Part shown: positions 24,637-32,912 of the stretch, piece after piece
Position numbering within the stretch: position 1 is the first letter of the stretch
Layout: each line of letters starts with the position of its first letter
NCBI GenBank assembly: GCA_018711655.1
Contig: DVIA01000036.1
Location: forward strand, 1 to 59,108
DNA: 59,108 nt
Reading direction: 5' to 3'
Source of the DNA: Candidatus Pullichristensenella avicola
GTDB lineage: Bacteria; Bacillota; Clostridia; Christensenellales; Aristaeellaceae
The notes under the pieces: generated by a model
The model's input: only the letters and a program-made list of their open reading frames with translations
What the model was told of the DNA's origin: nothing
Databases searched by the model: none
Program-made: the position numbers and the translations under genes

Positions 24637-24685
24637 TGGTGACCCATCGGAGATTCGAACTCCGGACACCCTGATTAAAAGTCAG
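24637..24685 (-). other. attR: attachment site within intact tRNA-Lys
   Basis: Second copy of the 49-bp core; identity with 22205-22253 ends at the anticodon arm. Confidence 0.95.
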
Positions 24686-24712
24686 GTGCTCTGCCAACTG
24701 AGCTAATGGGTC
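24637..24712 (-). tRNA. tRNA-Lys (TTT)
   Basis: Acceptor GACCCAT/ATGGGTC with discriminator A and encoded CCA; anticodon loop CTTTTAA; T-arm GTTCGAATC. The 3' 49 bases are the att core and were probably supplied by the integrated element, restoring a complete gene. Confidence 0.97.
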
Positions 24713-24717
24713 ATACA

Positions 24718-24791
24718 TGGCTGGGGCGGCAGGGGTCGAACCTGCGATGCGAGAGTCAAAGTCTCGTGCCTTACCGCTTGGCCACGCCCCA
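24718..24791 (-). tRNA. tRNA-Gln (TTG)
   Basis: Begins TGGGGCGTGGCCAAGCGGTA, anticodon loop CTTTGAC, T-arm GGTTCGACCCC, encoded CCA. Typical Gln features (U1, GCCA 3' end). Confidence 0.97.
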
Positions 24792-24823
24792 ACGCCCAAT
24801 CGTGCGCGCGTGCCGAAAGGAAA

Positions 24824-24900
24824 TGGGGTGGATGGTGGGACTCGAACCCACGATTTCCAGGGCCACAACCTGGCGCTCTAACCACTGAACTACATCCACC
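24824..24900 (-). tRNA. tRNA-His (GTG)
   Basis: Begins GGTGGATGTAGTTCAGTGGT, anticodon loop TTGTGGC, encoded CCA. The extra G(-1) needed by HisRS is encoded, facing C73. Confidence 0.97.
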
Positions 24901-24904
24901 ATAC

Positions 24905-24981
<77 letters not shown>

Positions 24982-25025
24982 ATCCATCGCAAAGCCGGAG
25001 AATGGAATCCCGCCGACAGGAGACA

Positions 25026-25054
25026 ATTATAGCATACTTTCCGCGCCATGTCCA
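25026..25054 (-). promoter_or_regulatory. promoter of the Arg-His-Gln-Lys tRNA operon
   Basis: Minus strand TGGACA (25054-25049), 17 bases, TATAAT (25031-25026), about 45 bases before tRNA-Arg. Confidence 0.82.
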
Positions 25055-25102
25055 GTGGCCTGCCGGCAAAAATCAATATTTTACAGGAAACGCCCACGCA
25101 TA

Positions 25103-25131
25103 TGGACAAACTCGGCCGCGGCCGCTATAAT
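25103..25131 (+). promoter_or_regulatory. promoter of the WG-repeat lipoprotein gene
   Basis: TGGACA (25103-25108), 17 bases, TATAAT (25126-25131), divergent from the tRNA promoter. Confidence 0.82.
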
Positions 25132-25210
25132 TTGAATGGAGGCAAGCGCGGGGATGAACTTTTGCGCCCGCGCGCGCGTCTAAGGGAAAAACGCCAAGGA
25201 GAGGTGAGCC

Positions 25211-26524
25211 ATGCGAAAGGGCCTGACGGCGCTTGTGGCGGCGGCGCTGCTGTTTTCGACGGCCTGCGCGACGCCCATCGCAGTGAATTTTGAAGACACG
25301 GCCGCATTGATCGACGAAAACGGCGCGGAGATCGTCGCCCCCGGCACATACGATTTCATCTTTGCCCTGGACGAGAATGGAGATCTGTTTTCCGCCGGCA
25401 GCGACGCGCAGGGCGAGTATTTCTATGCGCTGCTCGACGGCACGGGGAACCGCCTGAGCGAGCAGGCCTACGACATGCTTTCCCGCGAGGGCGACGCCGT
25501 TCTCTTTACCCAAAACGGCCTGTATGGCGCCATGGACGCGCAGGGCAACGTACTTTTCGAGGCCGCCTACACGCAACTGGTCGCCAATGGCGAGGGCGGC
25601 TTTCTTGGCTTGACCACGGACTGTTTTGACGACGAGCCGGACGGGCTGTACTTTATCGACGCCAACGGCGCGCAGACGGCCACCGGCGTGCGCACGCTGG
25701 GCACGCTCGGCCGCTTCGAAGGCGGGCTGATGCCGCTTGTTTCGGCGGAGAACAACCTCTACGGCTATGTGGACGCATCCGGTCAGTGGGCCGTGCGCGC
25801 GCAGTTCGTCTACGCCGGAACGTTTGTGGGCGAGCGGGCGGTGGCTTCGCTTTCCACGGGCTACGGGCTGATCGACCGTACGGGCAACTGGGTGCTTACG
25901 CCCAAGTATGCCTCCCTCACCTATGACGATGACGCGTTGGCCCTGGCCGTGGAAACCGGCGGCGCGGTGGTGGGCGTCGATCCGCAAACCTGCGGGGAAA
26001 AGTTCCGCATCGACGACGCCAGCGGCTTTGTTTCCGCCTACGACGGCGTTTTGCAGGTGTTCGATCTGGACGCCGTGCGCCTGTACGACTACGAGGGAAA
26101 TCTGCTTTACACCGCGCCGGCCGGGGCCAGCCTTGCGCCCGGGCTGAACGGTCAGTATATCCTCACCGACGGCCCCTGGGGCGCGAAATGCTGCCGCCTG
26201 GTGGAGGACGGCGCGGCGTTCGAGGAGGCGTGGCAGTCGCTGTTCCCGCTGTTTGTTGTAGATGGGGAGGCCTATTACGGCTTTATGCAGTTTGACGCCG
26301 TGGCCGAATACAGCGAGGCCCTGGGCGAGGAAACCTATACCTGGGATGGCGACAGCGTGCGCTACGGCGTGATCGACGGCGCGGGCAGAACGGTGCTCGC
26401 CCCCGAATGCGAGGAACTGTACGCCATTGGCGACGGGCTGGTGTTCCTGCGCCGCGCCGGCACGCAGGGCGTGGCCGACGTTTTCGGGAACTGGGTGTAT
26501 CAACTGGATACGGCCGGCGAATAG
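25211..26524 (+). CDS. WG-repeat (KWG) surface lipoprotein
   Basis: 437-aa secreted protein. Signal peptide LTALVAAALLFSTAC; the Cys at 19 is a plausible lipid anchor although the lipobox (FSTAC) lacks the usual Leu at -3. The mature part has WG/KWG-type repeats: LYGAMDAQGNVLFEAAY, YGYVDASGQWAVRAQF, YGLIDRTGNWVLTPKY and YGVIDGAGRTVLAPE. Such repeats form beta structures of unknown role on bacterial surfaces. AAGGAGAGG precedes the ATG. Stand-alone gene. Confidence 0.85.
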   Translation: MRKGLTALVAAALLFSTACATPIAVNFEDTAALIDENGAEIVAPGTYDFIFALDENGDLFSAGSDAQGEYFYALLDGTGNRLSEQAYDMLSREGDAVLFTQNGLYGAMDAQGNVLFEAAYTQLVANGEGGFLGLTTDCFDDEPDGLYFIDANGAQTATGVRTLGTLGRFEGGLMPLVSAENNLYGYVDASGQWAVRAQFVYAGTFVGERAVASLSTGYGLIDRTGNWVLTPKYASLTYDDDALALAVETGGAVVGVDPQTCGEKFRIDDASGFVSAYDGVLQVFDLDAVRLYDYEGNLLYTAPAGASLAPGLNGQYILTDGPWGAKCCRLVEDGAAFEEAWQSLFPLFVVDGEAYYGFMQFDAVAEYSEALGEETYTWDGDSVRYGVIDGAGRTVLAPECEELYAIGDGLVFLRRAGTQGVADVFGNWVYQLDTAGE

Positions 26525-26549
26525 GCGCGTTTTGTCGAAAAAAAATAAC

Positions 26550-26578
26550 TTTACAAATCCGCGCGCGCCCTGTATAAT
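26550..26578 (+). promoter_or_regulatory. promoter of yceD-rpmF
   Basis: TTTACA (26550-26555), 17 bases, TATAAT (26573-26578). Confidence 0.85.
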
Positions 26579-26602
26579 ACATTGGGTTAGGGGGAAATCG
26601 AC

Positions 26603-27181
26603 TTGGCAAATACGCTGAACGTGTCCCAGGCGCTCAAGGCCCCGGGGCAGTTGTTCCCGTTTTCGACGCTTGTGGAAGTGGAGAGTGCGGAGGTATTTGG
26701 CGAGACGGTGCGCTTTTCCACAGCCGAACTTACCGGCGCGATGTTGGGCGACGGCGAAACGGTGACGCTGCGCGGCCAGTTGCGTTGCGAGGCGATCATG
26801 GCCTGCGCCCGCTGTCTGCAGCCGGTTTCGGTGCCGCTTGCGGTGGAGGTGGACGAGCGCTTTTCACGGCAGCCCGATTCCCGGGACGCGGAAACGCGCC
26901 CCATTGAGGAAGGCTGCGTGGACCTGACCGATTGCGCGCGGGAATTGCTCATTTTGGAACTGCCCATGCGCGTGATCTGCGCGGAGGACTGCAAGGGGCT
27001 GTGCCCCGTGTGCGGTCAGAACCGCAACCTGGTTTCCTGTACATGCCTGGAGGGCGAGGGAGGCGTTTCGGCTCCCGACGCGCCGTCTATGAGGCGCGTG
27101 GAGGCCGACGGCTCCGCCGGGGAGGTCGCCACCCCCTTTTCGGCATTGAAGGCAATGATTCAGAGCGATGAGGAGGTGTAA
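26603..27181 (+). CDS. yceD: YceD (DUF177), 23S rRNA accumulation protein
   Basis: 192-aa DUF177 protein, the conserved partner of rpmF. Starts at TTG with AGGGGGA about 8 bases upstream. Contains ACARCLQPV and the downstream CxxDCKGLCPVCGQN cysteines of the family, and a helical acidic C terminus ending FSALKAMI. Homologues are needed for 23S rRNA accumulation. It is 2 bases before rpmF, so the two are co-expressed. Confidence 0.92.
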   Translation: MANTLNVSQALKAPGQLFPFSTLVEVESAEVFGETVRFSTAELTGAMLGDGETVTLRGQLRCEAIMACARCLQPVSVPLAVEVDERFSRQPDSRDAETRPIEEGCVDLTDCARELLILELPMRVICAEDCKGLCPVCGQNRNLVSCTCLEGEGGVSAPDAPSMRRVEADGSAGEVATPFSALKAMIQSDEEV

Positions 27182-27183
27182 CA

Positions 27184-27381
27184 ATGGCCACACCGAAGGG
27201 AAAAATTTCCAAAGCAAGGAAGCATTCGCGCCGCAGCGCGCACTGGAAGCTGTCCGCGCCCGGAATCGTCAAGTGCCCCCGCTGCGCGAAGATGAAGCTG
27301 AGCCATCGCGTGTGCAAGCACTGCGGCTACTATGATGGTCAGCAGGTCATCACCATCGAGGAAAAGCAGGCCAACCACTAG
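27184..27381 (+). CDS. rpmF: 50S ribosomal protein L32
   Basis: 65-aa zinc-ribbon form of L32: [20 protein letters not shown], then CPRC and CKHCG as the four zinc ligands. GAGGTG precedes the ATG. Confidence 0.97.
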   Translation: MATPKGKISKARKHSRRSAHWKLSAPGIVKCPRCAKMKLSHRVCKHCGYYDGQQVITIEEKQANH

Positions 27382-27393
27382 CTTTTCAAACAG

Positions 27394-27420
27394 AAGCCGG
27401 CGTTCAGGCGTCGGCTTTTG
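27394..27420 (+). terminator. terminator of yceD-rpmF
   Basis: AAGCCGGCG TTCAGG CGTCGGCTT then TTGC; stem of 9 bp with one G-T pair. Confidence 0.82.
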
Positions 27421-27443
27421 CTGTACTTTCAGGAGGGTGCGCC

Positions 27444-27860
27444 ATGAAGTCCTACCGCAAGGAACTGTTTTTCAACCTGCCTACGCGCCGGGGGCTGCGC
27501 AACATCACCCGCGAGGTGCAAACCGCCGTGGACGAAAGCGGCGTGCGCGAAGGGCTGTGCCTGGTCAACGCCATGAACATCACCGCCAGCGTCTTTATCA
27601 ACGACGACGAGAGCGGCCTGCATCAGGATTTCGAGACCTGGCTGGAGGGCCTGGCCCCGGAAAAACCTTACAGCCGCTACCATCACAACGGCTACGAGGA
27701 CAATGCCGACGCGCATCTCAAGCGCACCATCATGGGCCGCGAAGTCGTGGTCGCCATTACCGGCGGGCGGCTGGATTTCGGCACCTGGGAACAGATTTTT
27801 TACTATGAATTCGATGGAAAACGGCAAAAACACGCCCTCATCAAGATCATCGGCGAATAG
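27444..27860 (+). CDS. yjbQ: YjbQ/UPF0047 family protein
   Basis: 138-aa protein of the YjbQ family (secondary thiamine-phosphate synthase fold). Motifs: [60 protein letters not shown]. The HHN...DNADAHL block carries the conserved His residues. AGGAGGGTGCGCC upstream. Biochemical role in this host unknown. Confidence 0.9.
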   Translation: MKSYRKELFFNLPTRRGLRNITREVQTAVDESGVREGLCLVNAMNITASVFINDDESGLHQDFETWLEGLAPEKPYSRYHHNGYEDNADAHLKRTIMGREVVVAITGGRLDFGTWEQIFYYEFDGKRQKHALIKIIGE

Positions 27861-28659
27861 CGCGACGCACGCGGGGCATCGGGAACGGCTGCGCCGCCGC
27901 GCCGAAGCGGAGGGCGCGGAAGCCCTGCGGGCGCATGAATTGATCGAATTGCTGCTGTTTTACGCCATTCCGCGCCGCGACGTCAACGCGCTGGCGCACG
28001 AGTTGGTTTGCCGTTTTGGCGGCGCGCAGGGCGTTTTGACGGCGGGCGAGGAGGCGTTGGCTGCGACGCCGGGCGTGGGCAGGCGCGCGGCGCGGTTGCT
28101 TGCGCGCATGGGCGGCCTGTGCGCCGCCTATGCGGATCTGCGCGCCGAGGACCGGCCGCTGCTGGGCAACCTGCGCGCCTTTCGCAGTTTTGCCTGCCGC
28201 TATCGGCCCTTTGTGGAGGGAGAACAGACCTGGCAGTTTTGCCTTTCCTACGAGGGCAGGCTGCTTTTGGCGCGACCCATCGCGCCCGGACGCGCCTGGG
28301 CGGAAAGCGAATATCTGCGCGAAGCGCTGGACGACGCGCTTTCTTCGCATGCCTCCAGCGCCTTGCTGGCGCAGTTCGTCGCCGAGCCCTCGCCTGTGCC
28401 GGACGACTATGACCGCGAAAACACGCCGCGCTATGCGCGCACGCTGTTGCAGGTGGAAGTGGCGCTGCTTGATCATTTGCTGGTGGGCGCGCAGGGCGCC
28501 TACAGCATGCGCGAACACCGCGACCTTTGCCTGACGACGCAGGCGGGCGAGCGCGATGCCATTGCCGAGCGCTACCTGGGGCCGCAGGGCGTGTCGCCGA
28601 ACCGGTTGCGCGAGGAGGAAGGCGCCGAGCGCGCCGCCTTTGACGCAGATCAGCCATAA
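27814..28659 (+). CDS. RadC-like protein with lost metal ligands
   Basis: About 281 aa. N-terminal RadC (UPF0758) helices: [40 protein letters not shown], and a helix-hairpin-helix [18 protein letters not shown]. The C-terminal MPN/JAB half is recognisable by order but the metal motif HxHPSG is replaced by [12 protein letters not shown], followed by [16 protein letters not shown]. So the fold is kept while zinc-dependent chemistry is unlikely. It overlaps the end of yjbQ; no clear ribosome-binding site marks the start (27805 is equally possible). Confidence 0.78.
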   Translation: MENGKNTPSSRSSANSATHAGHRERLRRRAEAEGAEALRAHELIELLLFYAIPRRDVNALAHELVCRFGGAQGVLTAGEEALAATPGVGRRAARLLARMGGLCAAYADLRAEDRPLLGNLRAFRSFACRYRPFVEGEQTWQFCLSYEGRLLLARPIAPGRAWAESEYLREALDDALSSHASSALLAQFVAEPSPVPDDYDRENTPRYARTLLQVEVALLDHLLVGAQGAYSMREHRDLCLTTQAGERDAIAERYLGPQGVSPNRLREEEGAERAAFDADQP

Positions 28660-28661
28660 AT

Positions 28662-28690
28662 TTGACAAAATTTGCCGCCGGCTTTATAAT
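28662..28690 (+). promoter_or_regulatory. perfect sigma-A promoter of the E2-like gene
   Basis: TTGACA (28662-28667), 17 bases, TATAAT (28685-28690). Both boxes match consensus exactly, directly after the radC-like stop. Confidence 0.93.
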
Positions 28691-28741
28691 GGAAACACCG
28701 GGCGGCCGCCCGGGACAGCTTTACGGCAAGGAGGATGAAGC

Positions 28742-29626
28742 ATGACCGAGAAGCCACGCAAGCGCAGGCACGGGGATCGCCGCGACGGCATCTGGCTGCG
28801 CGACCTTGACCCCATGCACGGCTTTACGCCGTATCTGTATCCCAACCGCGCCGACAACGAGGCGTTTATTGAAGAAGAGATCGACCTGAGCAGCATCAAT
28901 CGCTATATCGACGAAAAAAACGCGCAGAATCCGGAATTTCGCTATAAGTATTTTCACATCATCCTGGCGGCCATCGTCAAGGTGCTTACGCTTAAGCCGC
29001 GCATGAACCGCTTCATTGCCGGCAACCGCGTCTATCAGCGCACGGAACTGACGGCCGCCTTCGTGGTCAAAAAACAGTTCAACGAGCAAAGCGAAGAGGC
29101 GCTGGCATACCTGAAGTTCGATCCGGACAGCACGCTGGAGAGCATTCGCGCCCAGATATACAAGGAGATCACCACCTTCCGCAAGGAGAACAAAACGGAC
29201 AATTCCACCGACGGCATGGCCATGCTGTTGAAATTTCCGCGCGTTATTCTGCGGTTGATCATGAAAATACTGTTTTTCCTCGATTACCGCGGCATCGTGC
29301 CCTATTCGCTGGTCAAGACCGACCCCAACTATTCCTCCATTTTTATCAACAACCTTGGCTCCATCAAGTTGAACGCCGCCTATCACCACCTGAACAACTG
29401 GGGCACCAATTCGCTGTTTGTGGTGATCGGGCAGAAGTTCCAGGCGCCCATGTTTGACGAAAACGGCTTTTGCGGCATGCGCGAGATGCTGAAACTGGGC
29501 ATCACCCTGGACGAGCGCATTGCCGACGGCTATTATTATTCGCGGGCCATCCAACTGGTCAAACACCTGCTGGAGCACCCGGAGCTGCTGGAAAAGCCCG
29601 CCTCCGAGCCGGTAGAAGGCTTCTGA
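28742..29626 (+). CDS. stand-alone E2/CAT-like acyltransferase-fold protein
   Basis: 294-aa protein resembling the catalytic domain of 2-oxo acid dehydrogenase E2 subunits. C-terminal block LGITLDERIADGYYYSRAIQ then LVKHLLEHPELL corresponds to the DHRxxDG signature, but His is replaced by Glu (DERIADG). There is no lipoyl or E1-binding domain; the N terminus is basic (KPRKRRHGDRRDG), followed by DPMHGFTPYLYPNRADNEAF. SIFINNLGSIKLNAAYHHL is a conserved inner block. No E1 or E3 gene is nearby. Probably not a dehydrogenase subunit; substrate unknown. AAGGAGG and a consensus promoter suggest high expression. Confidence 0.8.
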   Translation: MTEKPRKRRHGDRRDGIWLRDLDPMHGFTPYLYPNRADNEAFIEEEIDLSSINRYIDEKNAQNPEFRYKYFHIILAAIVKVLTLKPRMNRFIAGNRVYQRTELTAAFVVKKQFNEQSEEALAYLKFDPDSTLESIRAQIYKEITTFRKENKTDNSTDGMAMLLKFPRVILRLIMKILFFLDYRGIVPYSLVKTDPNYSSIFINNLGSIKLNAAYHHLNNWGTNSLFVVIGQKFQAPMFDENGFCGMREMLKLGITLDERIADGYYYSRAIQLVKHLLEHPELLEKPASEPVEGF

Positions 29627-29645
29627 GGGAGAAGGACAAACAACG

Positions 29646-29680
29646 AACGCGGCGGAGAAACCCTCCGCCGCGTTTTGCGT
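29646..29680. terminator. bidirectional terminator
   Basis: ACGCGGCGGAG AAAC CCTCCGCCGCGT then TTTGCG between two convergent genes. Works for the E2-like gene on plus and is placed right after prsA on minus. Confidence 0.85.
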
Positions 29681-29704
29681 GCGAACAGAACCGGCCGCCG
29701 GGCG

Positions 29705-31216
29705 CTATTGCAGCGCTTCGCGGTGGTAAACGACGTTCGCCTCTTCCACCCACTGGTCGATCTGCCGCTGGTAGGCGTCGTATTGCAGGGTTTCCAGCAT
29801 TTCCGCTTCCAGCGCGGCGCGCACCTCCTCCAGCGGCACCGGCCCGGCGGGCACCTCGGCGCTGTAAAGGAGGATGTGCAGCCCCGCGGCAGTGCGCACC
29901 GGCTGCATGGTGACGGAACCAACGCCCTCCAGCGCCATGACGGCCTCTACAACGGCGGGATCGTAGGAAATGGAATCCGCGCGGACATAATAGCCGTCCT
30001 CGCGCACATGGCCCTCGTTCAGGTTGGGGTCCTGGCTGTATTCGCTTACCAGGGCGTCGAAATCTTCGCCCTGGGCGATGCGGTCAAGCACCTCGTCGGC
30101 CGTGGCCTCGAGATCGGCGTAGAGCAGGTCCAGCGCGCCGTCGATCTCGGAAATGCGCTCGGCGTTTTGCTCCGGATCCAGGCTGTTGCGCTCGGCAAGC
30201 AGCGTCTGCGCGCTGGCGGCGTCGGCGCCGTCAAAGGCGATCAGCACTTGTTTGAAGGCGCGATAGCCCTCGGGGTTGTAGACCACGACGGTATCGCCGT
30301 AGCGGTGGGCGTATTCAAACTGTTCGGGGTTGGTGGCGTAGAGCGCCTGCTGCTCGGCAAGGAGCGTGTCGTAGCGCTGCTGCAGGTCCTCCTGGCTGAC
30401 AACGACGTCCTGGGAGACGGCCTCGCGCAGCCGGTTTTCCCACCAATCCGCTTCGATTTGCGCGCGCAGGCTTTCCAGGGTTGTGCCCTCTTCGGCCATG
30501 CGCTCTATGGCGGCCTGGCGAACCTCTTCTTCGGTTTGCGTGCCGTCGCTGATGGTGTAAAAGACGAGTTGTTCTTCAAAGGCCGCCTGCGCCTGGGCGT
30601 CGATGGCCGCCTCATCCTCGGCGGTCAATTCGGTCAGGCCCATTTCCTCGGCCTTTTGGCGCTTGACATGTTCCTCGATTACGGAATCGAGCGCTTCTTC
30701 CAGCAGCGCGTCGGCCTGGGCGTTGACGTCCTGGCCCATGAGCAACTGGCGGTTGACAGATTCGGTATAGACGGCGAGCACTTCGTCGCTCATGATTTCT
30801 ACGCCGTCAAACTCGGCCACGACCACCGGCTCGGGCGTGGCCGAGGGCGTTTCCAGATCGCTGCCGGCCACCAGCGCGTCGTTGTTGTTCACCGGCTCGT
30901 CCTCTCCGGAGAGGGCCTGCGCGGACTGCGCGTCCAGCGGCGATACCGCGCCGTTGAACACCGCGGCGTTGGGATCCACGCCCATGCTCTGCAGGGCGTT
31001 TTCCAGTTCGCCAATGCGCTGGTCGGCGTTGGCAAGCTGCACGTCGCGCTCCGCCACCACGCTGTTGTTCGAATGACGGCCGGCCAGATACCCGAAACCG
31101 CCGCCCAGCGCCAGCGCGATTACCAGCAGGGCGATGGTCAGCCCCGTGGGCACGCCGCGACGACGGCGACGGCGCTTGCCGGGGGCGCTTTCCCGCTGCG
31201 CTCTTTCCTTGGCCAT
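29705..31216 (-). CDS. PrsA/SurA-type foldase with parvulin domain
   Basis: 503-aa membrane-anchored chaperone/peptidyl-prolyl isomerase. Basic N terminus (GKRRRRRRG), one transmembrane helix (LTIALLVIALALGGGFGYLA, about 25-44), a coiled stretch and Asp/Glu-rich linker, then a SurA-like N domain and a parvulin domain near the C terminus (DRIAQGEDFDALVSEYSQDP, VEAVMALEGVGSVTMQPVRT, GLHILLYSAEVP). It helps fold secreted proteins outside the membrane. Lacks the lipobox Cys of B. subtilis PrsA; anchored by the helix instead. Confidence 0.85.
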   Translation of the reverse strand: MAKERAQRESAPGKRRRRRRGVPTGLTIALLVIALALGGGFGYLAGRHSNNSVVAERDVQLANADQRIGELENALQSMGVDPNAAVFNGAVSPLDAQSAQALSGEDEPVNNNDALVAGSDLETPSATPEPVVVAEFDGVEIMSDEVLAVYTESVNRQLLMGQDVNAQADALLEEALDSVIEEHVKRQKAEEMGLTELTAEDEAAIDAQAQAAFEEQLVFYTISDGTQTEEEVRQAAIERMAEEGTTLESLRAQIEADWWENRLREAVSQDVVVSQEDLQQRYDTLLAEQQALYATNPEQFEYAHRYGDTVVVYNPEGYRAFKQVLIAFDGADAASAQTLLAERNSLDPEQNAERISEIDGALDLLYADLEATADEVLDRIAQGEDFDALVSEYSQDPNLNEGHVREDGYYVRADSISYDPAVVEAVMALEGVGSVTMQPVRTAAGLHILLYSAEVPAGPVPLEEVRAALEAEMLETLQYDAYQRQIDQWVEEANVVYHREALQ

Positions 31217-31377
31217 GTTGATTCCTCCTTACGGATATGGACAAATATGCAGTTTCAGTATACCACGGCGGCGCGCCAAAAGGGGCGTTATCGAAATATA
31301 CGCACAAAAAAGCTGTTTCTATGTCATGATTTGCAAAAATGTGCTATAATGGGGGCAATATCGGAAAGGAGACGGCC

Positions 31378-32151
31378 ATGGCGCACCTGATCGTACATTT
31401 TTATTCCGACGCGCTGGGCATGCGCACGCGCATGCATGTGCTTTTGCCCGAGTGTCTGACGGAGGGAAAGGCAAAGACGCTCTATCTTCTGCACGGCATG
31501 TCGGACAACGACGCCATTTGGGCGCGGCGCACGTCCATCGACCGCTACGCGGCGGCGAAGAACCTGGCCGTGGTCATGCCCGACGGCGGCCTGGGCTGGT
31601 ATACGGACATGCGGCGCGGCCTGCCCTGGTTTCAGTTTGTCGCGCGGGAACTGCCCGCGCTGTGCCGCCGCTTTTTTCCCATTCTTTCGCCCCGGCGGGA
31701 GGATACCTTCGTCGGCGGCGTTTCCATGGGCGGGTATGGGGCGCTCAAATGCGCGCTGTGCGCGCCGCAGACGTTTTCACGCGCCCTGTGTCTTTCCGGG
31801 GCGCTGGACGCCGCAGATGTCGCCGCAAACGGCGGGAACGTCGCCCCGCGCGATTTCTGGGAGGATGTGTTCGGCCCGGCCGGGGAGATTCCCGGCTCGC
31901 CAAACGATCTTTTCGCGGCGGCAGCGGCGCTGCGGGAGATGTCTGCGCGCCCGAAGGTGTATATCTGGTGCGGCACGGAGGATTTTCTCCATGCCATGAA
32001 CGCGCGCATGCGCGACCATCTGCGCGCGCTGGGGTACGAGGTGACGTATGCAGAATCGCCCGGCGGGCATTGCTGGAAGGACTGGGATGCGAAGATCGCC
32101 GAGGCGCTGGACGAGCTTGTGCCCGGGGAGGAGGGAAATCCATGGCGCTGA
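31378..32151 (+). CDS. alpha/beta-hydrolase esterase (tributyrin esterase/FrmB type)
   Basis: 257-aa serine esterase of the esterase-D/FrmB class. LYLLHGMSDND forms the oxyanion region, the nucleophile Ser is in GGVSMGGYGALKCAL (about 120-134), and the late His is in SPGGHCWKDWD. No signal peptide. GGAAAGGAG precedes the ATG; a TATAAT lies at 31345-31350. It overlaps the next gene by 10 bases; both are paralogues, probably a duplicated pair with different acyl or sugar-ester substrates. Confidence 0.86.
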   Translation: MAHLIVHFYSDALGMRTRMHVLLPECLTEGKAKTLYLLHGMSDNDAIWARRTSIDRYAAAKNLAVVMPDGGLGWYTDMRRGLPWFQFVARELPALCRRFFPILSPRREDTFVGGVSMGGYGALKCALCAPQTFSRALCLSGALDAADVAANGGNVAPRDFWEDVFGPAGEIPGSPNDLFAAAAALREMSARPKVYIWCGTEDFLHAMNARMRDHLRALGYEVTYAESPGGHCWKDWDAKIAEALDELVPGEEGNPWR

Positions 32152-32912
32152 TAGAGTTCGAAGCGTTTTCCGACGCCCTGGGCAAGGCGTTTTCGGCGCA
32201 GATCGCCCTGCCGGAGACGGATCGGGGGCCGTTTGCCGTGCTGTGGCTTTTGCACGGCGCCTGCGACGATGAGACGGGCTGGTTTCGCAACACCGCCGTC
32301 GAGCGCCTGGCTACGCGGCGCGATCTGGCGGTGGTCGCCCCCGCCGCGGGCATGAGCATGTACGAGGACATGGCCCACGGCCAGCGCTATTTCACCCACA
32401 TCGCCGACGAACTGCCCGCGATGCTGCGCCGGATGCTGCCCCTGTCCGCGCGGCGGGAGGACAATTTCATCGCCGGGCTGTCCATGGGCGGCATGGGCGC
32501 TTTGAAGATCGCCATGCGGCGGCCGCAGAACTATGAGGCCGTTTGCTGCCTTTCCGCCGGACATACCAATTACCGCTTTCACGAGCCGAAGGAGGACACG
32601 CCGCGCTTCAATCGCTACTTCATCGCCTACGGCGAGCGCGGCCCCCTGCCCGCGGAGGAGGAGACGCTCAAGCGCGCCCGCGCGCTGGCGGCGGGCGGCC
32701 CCTGCCCGCGCGTGTGGCACGTCTGCGGCGCGCAGGATGGCTTGCGCGGCAACGCCCATCTGACGCGCGATTTCTTTCTCGGGCTTTCCGGGAACCCCTT
32801 TCAATATGAGTACCACGAGTACCCCGGCCGGCACAACTGGGAATTTTGGGAGGCGCGCGTGCCGGAGATGCTGGATTTCCTCCTGCGCGCAAAAGCGGAG
32901 GCGCATCCATGA
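32142..32912 (+). CDS. second esterase of the same family
   Basis: 256 aa, paralogous to the preceding gene: LWLLHGACDDETGW, nucleophile in AGLSMGGMGALKIAM, late His in YPGRHNWEFWE. GGGGAGGAGGG lies in the end of the upstream gene, indicating coupling. Probably cytoplasmic esterase; substrate unknown. Confidence 0.86.
   Translation: MALIEFEAFSDALGKAFSAQIALPETDRGPFAVLWLLHGACDDETGWFRNTAVERLATRRDLAVVAPAAGMSMYEDMAHGQRYFTHIADELPAMLRRMLPLSARREDNFIAGLSMGGMGALKIAMRRPQNYEAVCCLSAGHTNYRFHEPKEDTPRFNRYFIAYGERGPLPAEEETLKRARALAAGGPCPRVWHVCGAQDGLRGNAHLTRDFFLGLSGNPFQYEYHEYPGRHNWEFWEARVPEMLDFLLRAKAEAHP

Larger units (their letters stand above)
22205..24685. mobile_element. 2.4-kb integrative element in tRNA-Lys
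   Basis: Bounded by 49-bp perfect direct repeats (22205-22253 and 24637-24685) that are the 3' half of tRNA-Lys; one element length is 2432 bp. Contents in order: tyrosine integrase (minus, stop only 6 bases from att), a divergent control region with a palindrome, a DnaD-domain protein, a ribbon-helix-helix protein, a ~520-bp structured non-coding block, and a self-controlled 45-aa CopG-like regulator. There is no relaxase, capsid or cargo gene. Such a small set suggests a satellite-like or mobilisable element needing a helper, or a remnant of a larger one. Confidence 0.9.
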
